From NCBI GenBank assembly GCA_963699305.1, contig OY969431.1, forward strand, positions 2,170,001 to 2,234,000: a stretch of DNA of 64,000 nt, given 5' to 3'. The DNA is from JBGQAS01 sp963699305. Its GTDB lineage: Bacteria; Chloroflexota; Anaerolineae; Anaerolineales; Anaerolineaceae. A program made the position numbers and the translations under genes. Position 1 is the first letter of the stretch, and each line of letters starts with the position of its first letter. This document shows positions 44,062 to 52,633 of this stretch, piece after piece. Under the pieces are notes generated by a model. It made no database searches and had not been told where the DNA came from. It was given only the letters and a program-made list of their open reading frames with translations.

Positions 44062-44448
44062 ATGAGTGATGTTGTTGTCCAATTCAACCATGGATCAGCC
44101 GATGTCGTGATCGGTGGTCATACCATCCAAATAGGCAGAAGGGACGATCCCAGCCGTGGATATCTTTGCCCGGTGGATCTGGTTTCCGCCTCGCTGGGCA
44201 GTTGAATTGTCCTTACCATCTCTGCGGTCGCAGAGCATAAACAAATAGTGGTAGAAAAAATTAATGTGCGCGTCCACCGTGAAACCATCAACAAGGATGA
44301 TGTGTTAACTGAATTTAACGTGGAAGTTGAACTGGGTGCCGGTCTGACCCAGAGGGAACAGATCCTGCTCTTTAATGCAGCCAAAAAATGCGAAGTCAGC
44401 GAAATCGTAAACGGGAAATTTAAATTTTCTTATCACCTCGCAAAATAA
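44062..44448 (+). CDS. OsmC-family protein, predicted selenoprotein (in-frame TGA at the catalytic Cys)
   Basis: The frame starts at ATG 44062 and runs to TAA 44448 (128 residues) with one TGA at 44203-44205 (position 48). The frame does not change across it: DLVSASLGS precedes and IVLTISAVAEHK follows. In OsmC/Ohr-like proteins this is exactly the place of the first catalytic cysteine (LGSC). The second conserved cysteine is present at about residue 110 (AAKKCEVSEIVNG). A SECIS-like hairpin follows 20 nt downstream. Selenocysteine insertion is therefore the best reading; a plain nonsense mutation is the alternative. OsmC proteins reduce peroxides or react with thiols and persulfides. It follows lplA by six bases, at the end of the sulfur cluster. 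Confidence 0.85.
44220..44235 (+). promoter_or_regulatory. Candidate bacterial SECIS element (inside the OsmC gene)
   Basis: A 6-bp perfect stem CTCTGC (44220-44225) with GCAGAG (44230-44235) and a GGTC apical loop. There are 20 nt between the TGA and the loop, and the first loop base is G. This fits the general bacterial SECIS model (compact stem-loop just after the UGA, short loop with a G among its first two bases). A possible lower stem (TTGT 44207-44210 with ACAA 44241-44244) would extend it. Confidence 0.75.
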
Positions 44449-44593
44449 TGATCACCCAGGTAATCTTCAAGGGTTGATCAGTATTTCAATAAGGAAACTC
44501 TCCAATCACAATAGAAAAATTAAAGTACAATAAAACTTGGATTTGCACCATTTAAAAACAGAATTTATGGTTTTTTCAATAGGGAGGGTGTCA

Positions 44594-45154
44594 ATGGAAG
44601 TTCAGCGTTATTTCCCTTATGATTTTATCGATCGGGTCATCATCCCACAAGAGGAAATCGAAAAGCGAGTCAAGGTTCTCGGCGAAACAATCACCGCGGA
44701 TTATCATAACTCAGAGAAATTACTGCTATTGGGTTTATTGCGCGGTAGCGTGGTCTTTCTCACAGACCTGATGCGTCATATCCAGCGACCAATCACCATG
44801 GATTTTATGCTGGTTTCTTCCTACAATAAATCTGAGTCAAGCGGTTTTGTGCGTATCGACTCAGACCACAAAACCAACATCCGCGGTTGGGATGTCATCC
44901 TAATAGATGATATTGTTGATTCCGGTTACACCATTCGCACTGTACAAAAACTTCTGCTTGATCGTGAGCCGCACAGTCTTAAGGTCTGTACCTTGCTGGA
45001 TAAACCAGAAAGGCACAAGGTAGACATCCAGATCGATTACCTTGGTTTTAGCATTCCCGATTATTTTGTAGTGGGTTACGGATTGGATTACGACGAAAAA
45101 GGCCGTAATCTACCCTATATCGCATCGATTGATCTTAAGAAGAGTAAGGAGTAA
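44594..45154 (+). CDS. hpt: Hypoxanthine phosphoribosyltransferase
   Basis: 186 residues from the ATG at 44594, which has AGGGAGGG upstream. The PRPP-binding motif VILIDDIVDSGYT and the flexible-loop segment SYNKSESSG are typical. LLGLLRGSVVFLTDLMRHI and the C-terminal DYFVVGYGLDYDEKGRNLPY complete the family pattern. It turns hypoxanthine and guanine into IMP and GMP. It is followed directly by purA and purB, so purine salvage and AMP synthesis are grouped. Confidence 0.93.
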   Translation: MEVQRYFPYDFIDRVIIPQEEIEKRVKVLGETITADYHNSEKLLLLGLLRGSVVFLTDLMRHIQRPITMDFMLVSSYNKSESSGFVRIDSDHKTNIRGWDVILIDDIVDSGYTIRTVQKLLLDREPHSLKVCTLLDKPERHKVDIQIDYLGFSIPDYFVVGYGLDYDEKGRNLPYIASIDLKKSKE

Positions 45155-45157
45155 CTC

Positions 45158-46455
45158 TTGCCCCTGGACATTGTAATTGGTGCACAATGGGGAGATGAAG
45201 GCAAGGGCAAGGCGGTCGATCTGCTTTCAGAAAGAGCGCACCTGGTGGCGCGTTTAACGGTGGGGATAATGCTGGGCATACTGTTACTGTAGGTAAAAAG
45301 ATCTATAAATTGCATCTCGTTCCATCGGGAATTATTCATCCTAAAATCATTGGTGTAATGGGCAGTGGTATGGTGATCAATCCACAAACACTGGTCGACG
45401 AAATCCGCATGCTGCGGGAGGCTTGTGTGGCAATAAACCCCGAGCGATTGTGGATATCCGACGCCGCGCAATTGATAACGCCGGCTCATCGCCTGCTTGA
45501 TTGTGCTCAGGAATCTTCTCTTGGAAAAGCACAAATAGGCACAACCGGACGCGGGATTGGTCCAGCTTACGTGGATAAAGCCGCTCGGCGCGGGTTGCGC
45601 GTCGGGGAAATTTTGGATGCTGATGCATTTGCCATACGAGTAAACGAACATTTCAATGAGATTAACAAGCTCTTACAAGACTGGTACAAACAACCTGGAA
45701 TGGACGTGAAGAAGTTGGTCAAGGATTACCTGATATGCACCGACCAGATTCGCTGCTATATCCGCCGCATAGGTCCGTTTGTGCATGCTGCGCTGAAAGA
45801 GGGAAAAACGGTTCTCGCCGAAGGTGCTCAGGGGACTTTGCTAGATGTGGAACAGGGGACATATCCTTTTGTGACCAGTTCATGCACGACATCCACCGGT
45901 GTTTTCAATGGGCTGGGGTTGGGTGTACAACCGGTACGCAACGTAATCGGCGTAACCAAAGCCTTTCAAACACGGGTAGGAGCGGGGCCGTTCCCGACTG
46001 AATTGGATAATGAGCAGGCAACCTTCTTGCGTGGATCGGGAGCCAATCCTTGGGATGAATATGGCACAACCACCGGGCGACCGAGAAGGGTGGGTTGGCT
46101 GGATTTGGTATTGCTGAAGTATGCTTGCGAGGTCAATTGCTTTAGCGAGCTTTTCCTGACTAAGTTGGATATTTTAACCGGGTTGCCCGAAATTCCTGTT
46201 TGTGTGGCGTATCAATGTGATGGCAATACGTTTGAAACACTGGATTTCTCCGGAGATGCGCACCGGCTTAAGCAGTGCACTCCCGTTTTACAAAACCTAC
46301 CCGGTTGGCAAGGAAATCTGTGCGAGTGCCGCTCGTGGACAGACCTGCCCAAAGCCGCCCAGACCTATGTTGAGTTCATTGAATCGAAAATAGGCGTGCC
46401 GGTTAAGACCATCTCTGTCGGCTCGGAACGAACAGCGATAATACGCAAGGATTGA
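45158..46455 (+). CDS. purA: Adenylosuccinate synthetase (one frame break)
   Basis: A TTG start at 45158 with AAGGAG upstream. The N-terminal GTP-binding motif IVIGAQWGDEGKGKAVDLLS is intact. One T is missing near 45255: adding it restores ARFNGGDNAGHTVTVGKK and joins to the long frame. Later motifs (EGAQGTLLDVEQGTYPFVTS, GVTKAFQTRVGAGPFPTEL) are complete, and the repaired length of about 432 residues is standard. PurA converts IMP and aspartate to adenylosuccinate. Because it is essential, the break is almost surely a sequencing error. Confidence 0.93.
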
Positions 46456-46457
46456 GA

Positions 46458-47849
46458 ATGATTGATATTAAAAGTTATCAAAGCCCGTTTAGCTGGCGCT
46501 ATGGCTCTTCAGAGATGCGCTCGATCTGGAGTGAGGAACAAAAGCGTCTTCTGTGGCGTACATTGTGGGTTGCCATGGCTGAAAAGCAAACCAAATGGAA
46601 TTTGGTGACCCGTCAACAGGTCGCTGACCTGAAAGTTCATGTGGCTGAAGTGGATTTAATAAAAACCTTCGAGGTTGAAGAGAAGATTCAGCATGATCTA
46701 ATGGCTGAGATCAACGTCTTTGCTTCTCAATGCCCACAGGGCGGGGGGATTATTCATTTAGGTGCCACTTCAATGGATATCAAAGACAACGCAGAAGTGC
46801 TTCAGATGAGGCAAGCATTGGATTTAAATCTTAAAAAACTCAAAGGTTTGTTGAGTGTGCTTGCAAAAAGAATTGAAACCTATGCTGGTGTGGTAGTGAT
46901 GGCGTTTACACACCTGCAACCAGCAGAGCCTACAACGCTGGGCTACCGACTGGCGAATTTTGCCCAGGATTTGCTGCTAGATTATGAATCCCTTTCAATC
47001 ATCCGCAGTGAACTGAAGGGCAAAGGTTTCAAAGGTGCTGTTGGTAACGCTGCTTCTTATACAATGCTTTTCGGTGGGCTTGAAGAACAACACCGTTTTG
47101 AGACTCTGATGAGCCGGGCTTTGGAATTGCCGTTTTTTGAGGTGGCGACACAGACAAGTACTCGAAAGCAAGATTACATCGTGCTCAGTGCATTGGCTGG
47201 GCTTGCTGGGAGCGCATATAAATTTGCCTTCGACCTGCGCTTGTTGCAATCCGAGGTGATCGGTGAGGTGGGAGAACCTTTTTCCGAAGGGCAGGTAGGC
47301 TCATCGGCGATGCCATTCAAGCGTAATCCAATTGAAGCCGAGAAGATCGATTCACTGGCTCGTGCTGTGTCAGTTGCGCCATTGACCGCATGGAATAATT
47401 ATGCCCATTCTCTACTCGAACGAACGCTTGATGACAGTGCCAACCGCCGTACACTTTTCCCCGAAACCTTTCTTGCAGTGGATGAAATACTGATGACGCT
47501 GACAAAGATCATCAATGGGTTGCGTATTAACAAGACAAATATACAGCGCAATATGCATACGTTTGGACCGTTCGCTGCAATCGAACGTGTGCTGATGGCC
47601 GCGGTAAAAAAGGGGGCAGATCGCCAGGTAATCCACGAAGAACTGAGGGTGCTCAGCATGGCTGCCTGGCAGGCGATTCAAGAAGGACGGACTAATCCAC
47701 TGTTCGATTTGGTAAAGGAGGCAGAACAGGTTTCACGTTGGGTGACTCCGGATGAAATCACGCAATTATTTAAGATCGAAGAATTTACCGGTATTGCTGA
47801 AACACGCTCGCGCGAAATGGCGCATCAGATCCGAGAACGCATCCATTAA
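46458..47849 (+). CDS. purB: Adenylosuccinate lyase
   Basis: 463 residues. The fumarase/aspartase-superfamily signature is GSSAMPFKRNPIEAEKID, with the catalytic-region segments GATSMDIKDN and THLQPAEPTTLGYR. It begins three bases after the purA stop. It releases fumarate from adenylosuccinate to give AMP and also acts in IMP synthesis. An upstream in-frame TTG (46452) is less likely than the ATG used here. Confidence 0.95.
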   Translation: MIDIKSYQSPFSWRYGSSEMRSIWSEEQKRLLWRTLWVAMAEKQTKWNLVTRQQVADLKVHVAEVDLIKTFEVEEKIQHDLMAEINVFASQCPQGGGIIHLGATSMDIKDNAEVLQMRQALDLNLKKLKGLLSVLAKRIETYAGVVVMAFTHLQPAEPTTLGYRLANFAQDLLLDYESLSIIRSELKGKGFKGAVGNAASYTMLFGGLEEQHRFETLMSRALELPFFEVATQTSTRKQDYIVLSALAGLAGSAYKFAFDLRLLQSEVIGEVGEPFSEGQVGSSAMPFKRNPIEAEKIDSLARAVSVAPLTAWNNYAHSLLERTLDDSANRRTLFPETFLAVDEILMTLTKIINGLRINKTNIQRNMHTFGPFAAIERVLMAAVKKGADRQVIHEELRVLSMAAWQAIQEGRTNPLFDLVKEAEQVSRWVTPDEITQLFKIEEFTGIAETRSREMAHQIRERIH

Positions 47850-47996
47850 AAGAAGATTGTAATTGCTCACTAGCATCGACCTGATCATTCTTGTGAATCC
47901 AATCTGCGGTTTTCCCGTTAAGCTCACGGATAATTTATCACAGGATTGATATACAATGCTTGTACTGATGAATCCTAAGTAAAGAAGGATTGTTCC

Positions 47997-48368
47997 ATGT
48001 CAAAGCGAAATATTGTACATATTGAAATCCCTGCTGCCAACATGGCAAAAACCGGTCAGTTCTACCAGGATTTGTTTGGCTGGAAGATCACCCGTGAGGA
48101 ATCCATGAATTACACATTGTGGGAACCCGCCGTAGGTCCCGGTGGTGGATTCAGTCCGCTGGGCGATGACATTAAACCTGGGGATGTAATAATCTATGTG
48201 GATAGTCCCGACATCGATGCTGATCTTAAGCGGGCAGTTGAATTAGGCGGTACCCTGGTCACACCGAAAATGGAAATCGCCGGGGTGGGGTGGTTTGGAA
48301 TTTTCAAAGATCCAACCGGTAACCGGATTGCGGTGTACACAAGCAAAAACCCGGAATACAATAAATAG
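47997..48368 (+). CDS. VOC-family (glyoxalase/bleomycin-resistance-like) protein
   Basis: 123 residues. One vicinal-oxygen-chelate module pair: VHIEIPAANMAKTGQFYQDL FGW region, then GWFGIFKDPTGNRIAVYTSK. The sequence resembles the 27-kDa-type or 'enzyme related to lactoylglutathione lyase' proteins. The metal ligands are only partly clear (His in the first strand, Glu not obvious). The substrate is unknown. It is a single-gene unit with its own terminator. Confidence 0.8.
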   Translation: MSKRNIVHIEIPAANMAKTGQFYQDLFGWKITREESMNYTLWEPAVGPGGGFSPLGDDIKPGDVIIYVDSPDIDADLKRAVELGGTLVTPKMEIAGVGWFGIFKDPTGNRIAVYTSKNPEYNK

Positions 48369-48376
48369 TCACGAAA

Positions 48377-48405
48377 ACCCGAAATCAATCAGATTTCGGG
48401 TCTTT
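48377..48405 (+). terminator. Intrinsic terminator
   Basis: A 10-bp perfect stem (48377-48386 with 48392-48401), 5-nt loop and a T-rich tail, nine bases after the VOC gene. Confidence 0.85.
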
Positions 48406-48477
48406 ATTTAGATAAGCTGAATAACTGGATCAAATAAGATTTCTCTTGAATCAACGCGTACAATTTGATCGTCAGGA

Positions 48478-48717
48478 TTAGTGCATCAATTTATGGCAAT
48501 ACCAACATAGTATTTCGCAATTTTCAGCTGACTCGCCGCTATTCTTATCGATCATTTGCGTTTCCCAGGCACCTTGAAGGTCACCTTTTCCACGATTTGC
48601 GAATATAAGTGGGGCTGCGCAGCGATAATTCTCATGGTTATGCTCATAACGTTTACATTCGCAACTTCCCCCGGATTTCTTCCACGCTTCCTGGATGATT
48701 TCATCTGAAAAAGCCAT
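48478..48717 (-). CDS. Small Cys/His-rich HNH-like protein
   Basis: 79 residues with a strong ribosome binding site (GGAGGTGA). Cysteines are arranged as CECKRYEHNHENYRC and NCEILCWYCHKLMH, which can hold zinc as in HNH-type domains; GAWE and NCEILC also recall HNH-like proteins. No clear catalytic His-Asn-His triple can be fixed. It might be a small nuclease-like or regulatory zinc protein. Confidence 0.6.
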   Translation of the reverse strand: MAFSDEIIQEAWKKSGGSCECKRYEHNHENYRCAAPLIFANRGKGDLQGAWETQMIDKNSGESAENCEILCWYCHKLMH

Positions 48718-48879
48718 AATGGTTCACCTCCGTTCGTTAATGGTTAAACAACTAACTTGAAGAAAAGATGCAGTCTTTCACTGTTTAATCATAATCATAT
48801 TTTTATAAATCAACAATTCCAAGGACAAGATTAGAAATGAAGTGATCCATTTCATGCTATAGTAACCTTGAAAAAAGTA

Positions 48880-49143
48880 ATGACAAAACTCATCACAACC
48901 GAAGAACGCATCAGCAAGGCGCGCCAGTTCATGGAAAAGGCACGCCAGGAACCTATTATATCCCAGGGAATATTCCTGGACCTGGGGTATGTTGCAAGGG
49001 TTAAGGATATTCTACGACAGGCGCGCGACCTGGTGAAATACATCCAATTTCAGCCCAGCGTCGATGCGGATACCAAGCGTTCCGTTTTGGAAATGATACA
49101 GGAAATGGATCGTCTCGAAAAAGAGCTTTTGCATCGCAACTGA
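48880..49143 (+). CDS. Uncharacterised small helical protein
   Basis: About 87 residues, rich in Arg, Lys and Glu and predicted mostly helical (ERISKARQFMEKARQEPIIS, VLEMIQEMDRLEKELLHRN). The ATG at 48880 is chosen; a TTG four codons upstream is possible. A TATAGT promoter-like box lies just upstream. The family is not recognised. Confidence 0.55.
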   Translation: MTKLITTEERISKARQFMEKARQEPIISQGIFLDLGYVARVKDILRQARDLVKYIQFQPSVDADTKRSVLEMIQEMDRLEKELLHRN

Positions 49144-49163
49144 GCGGGGAGATTAACTTCGCT

Positions 49164-50753
49164 TTACACTTTTCGCGTCACCCGGTGGAGGTGGTTGGGC
49201 TTGGTCTGCATGAATTCAGCGCCTCTGATGGAAGACGGATGGCGAAGTGCTTTATGTTTCCTGGCGGCTTCCAGGTCAGAGCGGCGGATGAGGTAACCGG
49301 TTACGCGAACGAATTCCGAGTTGGCGCTACCGATGGAAAGGTTTCGCACACCCTCCTTGAAAGCACCATTAATGATATCCAACACTGCTTCCGGGTTATT
49401 GGCGGCAGTCTGATCAAATTCCAGGATGGTGCTCGTTCCACCCTCAATATGGGATTGTGCGTTGCCCTCGGTACGAAGATGTTCGTATAATTCGGGTTCC
49501 TCACCGGAGGGGATGCGCACCCCTGGAGTAACATCCACATCCGTGCTGATGCCCACCTGGGCGTGGAAACATGCGGTGTCATCCCAGCCTTCGCAATACG
49601 GTACAGAGAATCCCTTCAAAGCATGGTGCATGGCTGCAACCATATCTGCCGCCAACCGGTTGGCTTGGTCATCATGCCCGTAGCGCGCCTGCGGACGACC
49701 CAGGCGGATCATCATCTCGTTCACACCCTCTGCTAATCCATACACGGCAGCGTAGGCAGTAAATTTGTCCTTTTCCAACAATCCTTCGTCAATCCAATAG
49801 TTTTGCTCAAACCAGCCTACATCTTCGATAATGGTTCGGATGCGGGTCTGGATTATTTCTATCTGCTTCTCAGCCACCATTGGGATGACGCGTGTCAGCA
49901 AGTCATCAATGGAGGGTTCGGCAAGCTTTACCATTTCTTTAAGATTGACGCGCACCAGGGTGAAGATACCACCTCCCAGGCGCATGGCATTGTAACAGGA
50001 AGCGATCGCATAATCCTCCCCCCAATCCCGGACCATCCGGAGATGGTTGAGGAAATAGGGTTTCGTGAGTTCCAGGGCGTTCCCAATAGCCCTGATAGCA
50101 AAATCGTGAGGAGTAACCTGTGGATCATACCGCAACGACAAGTTGGTGATGGTTTTTAGTTCGCGTTCGATATCCAGCAGCATTTCACCGATGTGCGTTT
50201 TTTGTGGACCGATATTTGCGTGAACAAACGCGCTTGGGTTCAAACGGTCCACCAGCAGCCAGAACGAGCGGAAGATCTTGCGGGCTTCCTGTGGGTTGAC
50301 TGTATCAACGTAGGGTTCGAGCAACTCATCGATACGCCCAATAAAAACAGGTAAACCTTCACAAGGGACATATTTGTATGCAGTGATCAAACTTGCCGTG
50401 GCATCATACAGGTCAACAGCAGGTTTCAATTCCAAAAAAGCAGATCCATTTTTCAAAAGCCTGTCATATCGCGGTGCCACGTACCGGGGATGATAGGGAG
50501 CCGCACCCTCGTTCAATAGACAAATGACGCCTTCCTCGATCATGGATCGTGCTTCGGAAGAGATTGAAGGATATGCTAAAGAGTCCATGGCGATTCCTGC
50601 CAGTGAATCCCGCTTTTGTTCGTAAATCAGCTCATGCGAGTGCAGGATTTCCTGGATTGCTCTCTTAAATTCGGGCAATTTTTCGGGTGTCAATCCCTCG
50701 GTAAGGTTTTCAAATGGCAGGAAAGTACTGGGAAGGGCTTTTTTGGTTTTCAT
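49164..50753 (-). CDS. yjjI: YjjI-type glycyl radical enzyme
   Basis: 529 residues. The C-terminal glycyl-radical site is SEFVRVTGYLIRRSDLE (RVxGY, Gly near residue 489). The body contains conserved segments of the YjjI/DUF3029 family (GAAPYHPRYVAPRYDRLLKNG, FVHANIGPQKTHIGEMLLDI, RTEGNAQSHIEGG). It lies just downstream of its activase (13 bases apart). The reaction of YjjI is unknown. In E. coli yjjI-yjjW flanks the deo genes; here the pair follows a nucleoside uptake and hydrolysis region, which supports a link to nucleoside or ribose breakdown. Oxygen sensitivity implies anaerobic use. Confidence 0.9.
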   Translation of the reverse strand: MKTKKALPSTFLPFENLTEGLTPEKLPEFKRAIQEILHSHELIYEQKRDSLAGIAMDSLAYPSISSEARSMIEEGVICLLNEGAAPYHPRYVAPRYDRLLKNGSAFLELKPAVDLYDATASLITAYKYVPCEGLPVFIGRIDELLEPYVDTVNPQEARKIFRSFWLLVDRLNPSAFVHANIGPQKTHIGEMLLDIERELKTITNLSLRYDPQVTPHDFAIRAIGNALELTKPYFLNHLRMVRDWGEDYAIASCYNAMRLGGGIFTLVRVNLKEMVKLAEPSIDDLLTRVIPMVAEKQIEIIQTRIRTIIEDVGWFEQNYWIDEGLLEKDKFTAYAAVYGLAEGVNEMMIRLGRPQARYGHDDQANRLAADMVAAMHHALKGFSVPYCEGWDDTACFHAQVGISTDVDVTPGVRIPSGEEPELYEHLRTEGNAQSHIEGGTSTILEFDQTAANNPEAVLDIINGAFKEGVRNLSIGSANSEFVRVTGYLIRRSDLEAARKHKALRHPSSIRGAEFMQTKPNHLHRVTRKV

Positions 50754-50766
50754 ACATCATCCTTTA

Positions 50767-51651
50767 TCAAAGAGAATGTGAAACATGCAGCAAGCCCTGT
50801 TCTTGCGCCAGGGAAACGAAATGGTCCATTGTCTCATCCGCGGGAGATTCCCAACCAAGGGCGGCTCCGACGGTGCCATGCGGGCGGAAGCGCAGCAGCT
50901 GGAATGGTATGGCAGGATCCAATTTTTTGAGGAAATGTGCTGCTTCGATAATTTCCTTTTCCGTGTGGAAGCCAGGCACCACTACTTGGTTTATACCTTG
51001 CAGTTTGCCCTTTGAATGCATAAACGTGATTGTTTCCAGCACGGGGAATACTTCAAATCCGGTTAACTGCTTGTGCTTATCGGCATCCATGATCTTCAAA
51101 TCCACCAGCGCCATATCCAACATCTGGAGTAAATCGTCATATTTTTCCGGTCCAGCAAAACCGTTCGTTTCGATCAGCGTGGTCAATGAACTATTCGATT
51201 TGATGATCTTAAAAAAATCAACCAGGAAATCCATCTGCAAGGAAGGCTCGCCACCCGAAACGCTTATCCCGGACACAAAACTGGTCGATGATCGAATCTC
51301 ATGCCATAGTTCATCCGGCGTTACCTGCTTGACTTTGGGTGAACTAAAGCGTGGACAACCTTTAATACAGGTATCGCAACCGGTGCATACGGCTTTATCC
51401 CAACTCACAAAACCTCTTTGCATTGTCAGGGCACCACTTGGGCAAAGCGGAACACACGCCCCGCAAGAATTGCAGCGATTAATGGTGAAAGGATTATGAC
51501 AGTAAAGACAGTGAAAATTGCACCCCTGCAGAAAAACCACCACCCGGTTTCCGGGTCCATCCACAAAGCTCTGTGGGAGGACATGGTTGACCAATCCCAA
51601 TGTGCTTGTGGATGAGGAATGCGTGGAAAGTGATCGTTGGACAGCAACCAT
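50767..51651 (-). CDS. yjjW: YjjW-type glycyl radical enzyme activase (radical SAM)
   Basis: 294 residues. The radical-SAM motif is QGCNFHCLYCHNP (CxxxCxxC), preceded by SFVDGPGNRVVVFLQ. A ferredoxin insert with two clusters (CNSCGACVPLCP and CTGCDTCIKGCP) follows, as in other glycyl-radical-enzyme activases. GISVSGGEPSLQ is the SAM-binding GGE region. It should make the glycyl radical on the YjjI protein encoded immediately downstream. Confidence 0.92.
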   Translation of the reverse strand: MVAVQRSLSTHSSSTSTLGLVNHVLPQSFVDGPGNRVVVFLQGCNFHCLYCHNPFTINRCNSCGACVPLCPSGALTMQRGFVSWDKAVCTGCDTCIKGCPRFSSPKVKQVTPDELWHEIRSSTSFVSGISVSGGEPSLQMDFLVDFFKIIKSNSSLTTLIETNGFAGPEKYDDLLQMLDMALVDLKIMDADKHKQLTGFEVFPVLETITFMHSKGKLQGINQVVVPGFHTEKEIIEAAHFLKKLDPAIPFQLLRFRPHGTVGAALGWESPADETMDHFVSLAQEQGLLHVSHSL

Positions 51652-51716
51652 TTCGATTTATTTTTAGGAATCCCAATAATAAGACTATAACAGTCCTAAT
51701 TATAACAAGTGAAACC

Positions 51717-52631
51717 TTATTGGGCAGGTTTTACCGAAATAGTCGATGCCAGCTTTTCGATTTCACTTAATGTTGGCAGGGTGGTTGCAGCGCCGATAAA
51801 TCCGACTTTCAACGCGCCAGCTGCCACTCCCAGACAGACACTGCGGGGGAGATCCAACCCCTTGACAAACCCATACAGCAGCCCGGAGCGAAAGGCATCG
51901 CCTGCACCGGTGGCGTCCACTGCAGTCACTTTGGGAGGGGTTACGGTAAATCCAGTTCCTGTTTTGTCCAGGACAAATACATCCTTGCCGCCATCGGTTG
52001 TGACAACGATTCCTTTACTGACGGATTGCAATTTCCTTGCATGTTGCTGCACATCAACACCAGGGAACACATTGCGGATATAACTGGCAGAATTGGTGGC
52101 GATGCTGGTGAACGGCAACACTGCATGGTCCGCCCAAATGACATCCCCGATGGTTGTCAGCGCGCCCGCCTCGATGGTATCCCGGGCAGCGTTCATGCGT
52201 TCCGGGCCGCCATATAAATCCAAGGCCACATAGTGCGCTCCTTTCAGCATGAAAGGTGCAAAAGGCAGTTTTGGTGTTTGCGGATAATAAAATATCAGAA
52301 ACGAACGTTCACCATCCGGGGTGACGATGGCGCGCGTGTACGGGGTGGGGATATCCAAACGCCGTTCGACAAGGCTGAGATCAAGTTGTGCATGCTTTTT
52401 CAGCCAACCCCACAACCATTCCCCGTACTGGTCCTGACCGATGAAATTACCAGCCAAACCCACCGGAATCCCCATGTTCGCCAGCCAGACACCGGTATTG
52501 GCAGCAGCGCCACCGATGTGGTAACTTTCAGCCCTGGGAAAAACTGCAATTTCGGGTGTTGGCAGTTGATCTGCCAGGATGATGTTATCGACGCCCAGTT
52601 CACCATAACAAAAGACATCCAAGTGATCCAT
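51717..52631 (-). CDS. PfkB-family carbohydrate/nucleoside kinase
   Basis: About 304 residues. PfkB signature 1 is in YHIGGAAANTGVWLANMG and signature 2 is AVDATGAGDAFRSGLLYGF with the catalytic Asp. The ATG at 52631 has GAGGA at good spacing. The substrate could be ribose, a nucleoside or another sugar. It overlaps or abuts the upstream nucleoside hydrolase gene, so phosphorylation of the released ribose is a fair guess. Confidence 0.88.
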   Translation of the reverse strand: MDHLDVFCYGELGVDNIILADQLPTPEIAVFPRAESYHIGGAAANTGVWLANMGIPVGLAGNFIGQDQYGEWLWGWLKKHAQLDLSLVERRLDIPTPYTRAIVTPDGERSFLIFYYPQTPKLPFAPFMLKGAHYVALDLYGGPERMNAARDTIEAGALTTIGDVIWADHAVLPFTSIATNSASYIRNVFPGVDVQQHARKLQSVSKGIVVTTDGGKDVFVLDKTGTGFTVTPPKVTAVDATGAGDAFRSGLLYGFVKGLDLPRSVCLGVAAGALKVGFIGAATTLPTLSEIEKLASTISVKPAQ

Positions 52632-52633
52632 GT

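Noticed and set aside
44203..44205. TGA in the OsmC gene as a plain frameshift or pseudogene
   Set aside because: The reading frame is the same before and after the TGA, all other family residues are kept, and the TGA replaces exactly the catalytic cysteine codon. A nonsense mutation is possible but less likely given the hairpin.
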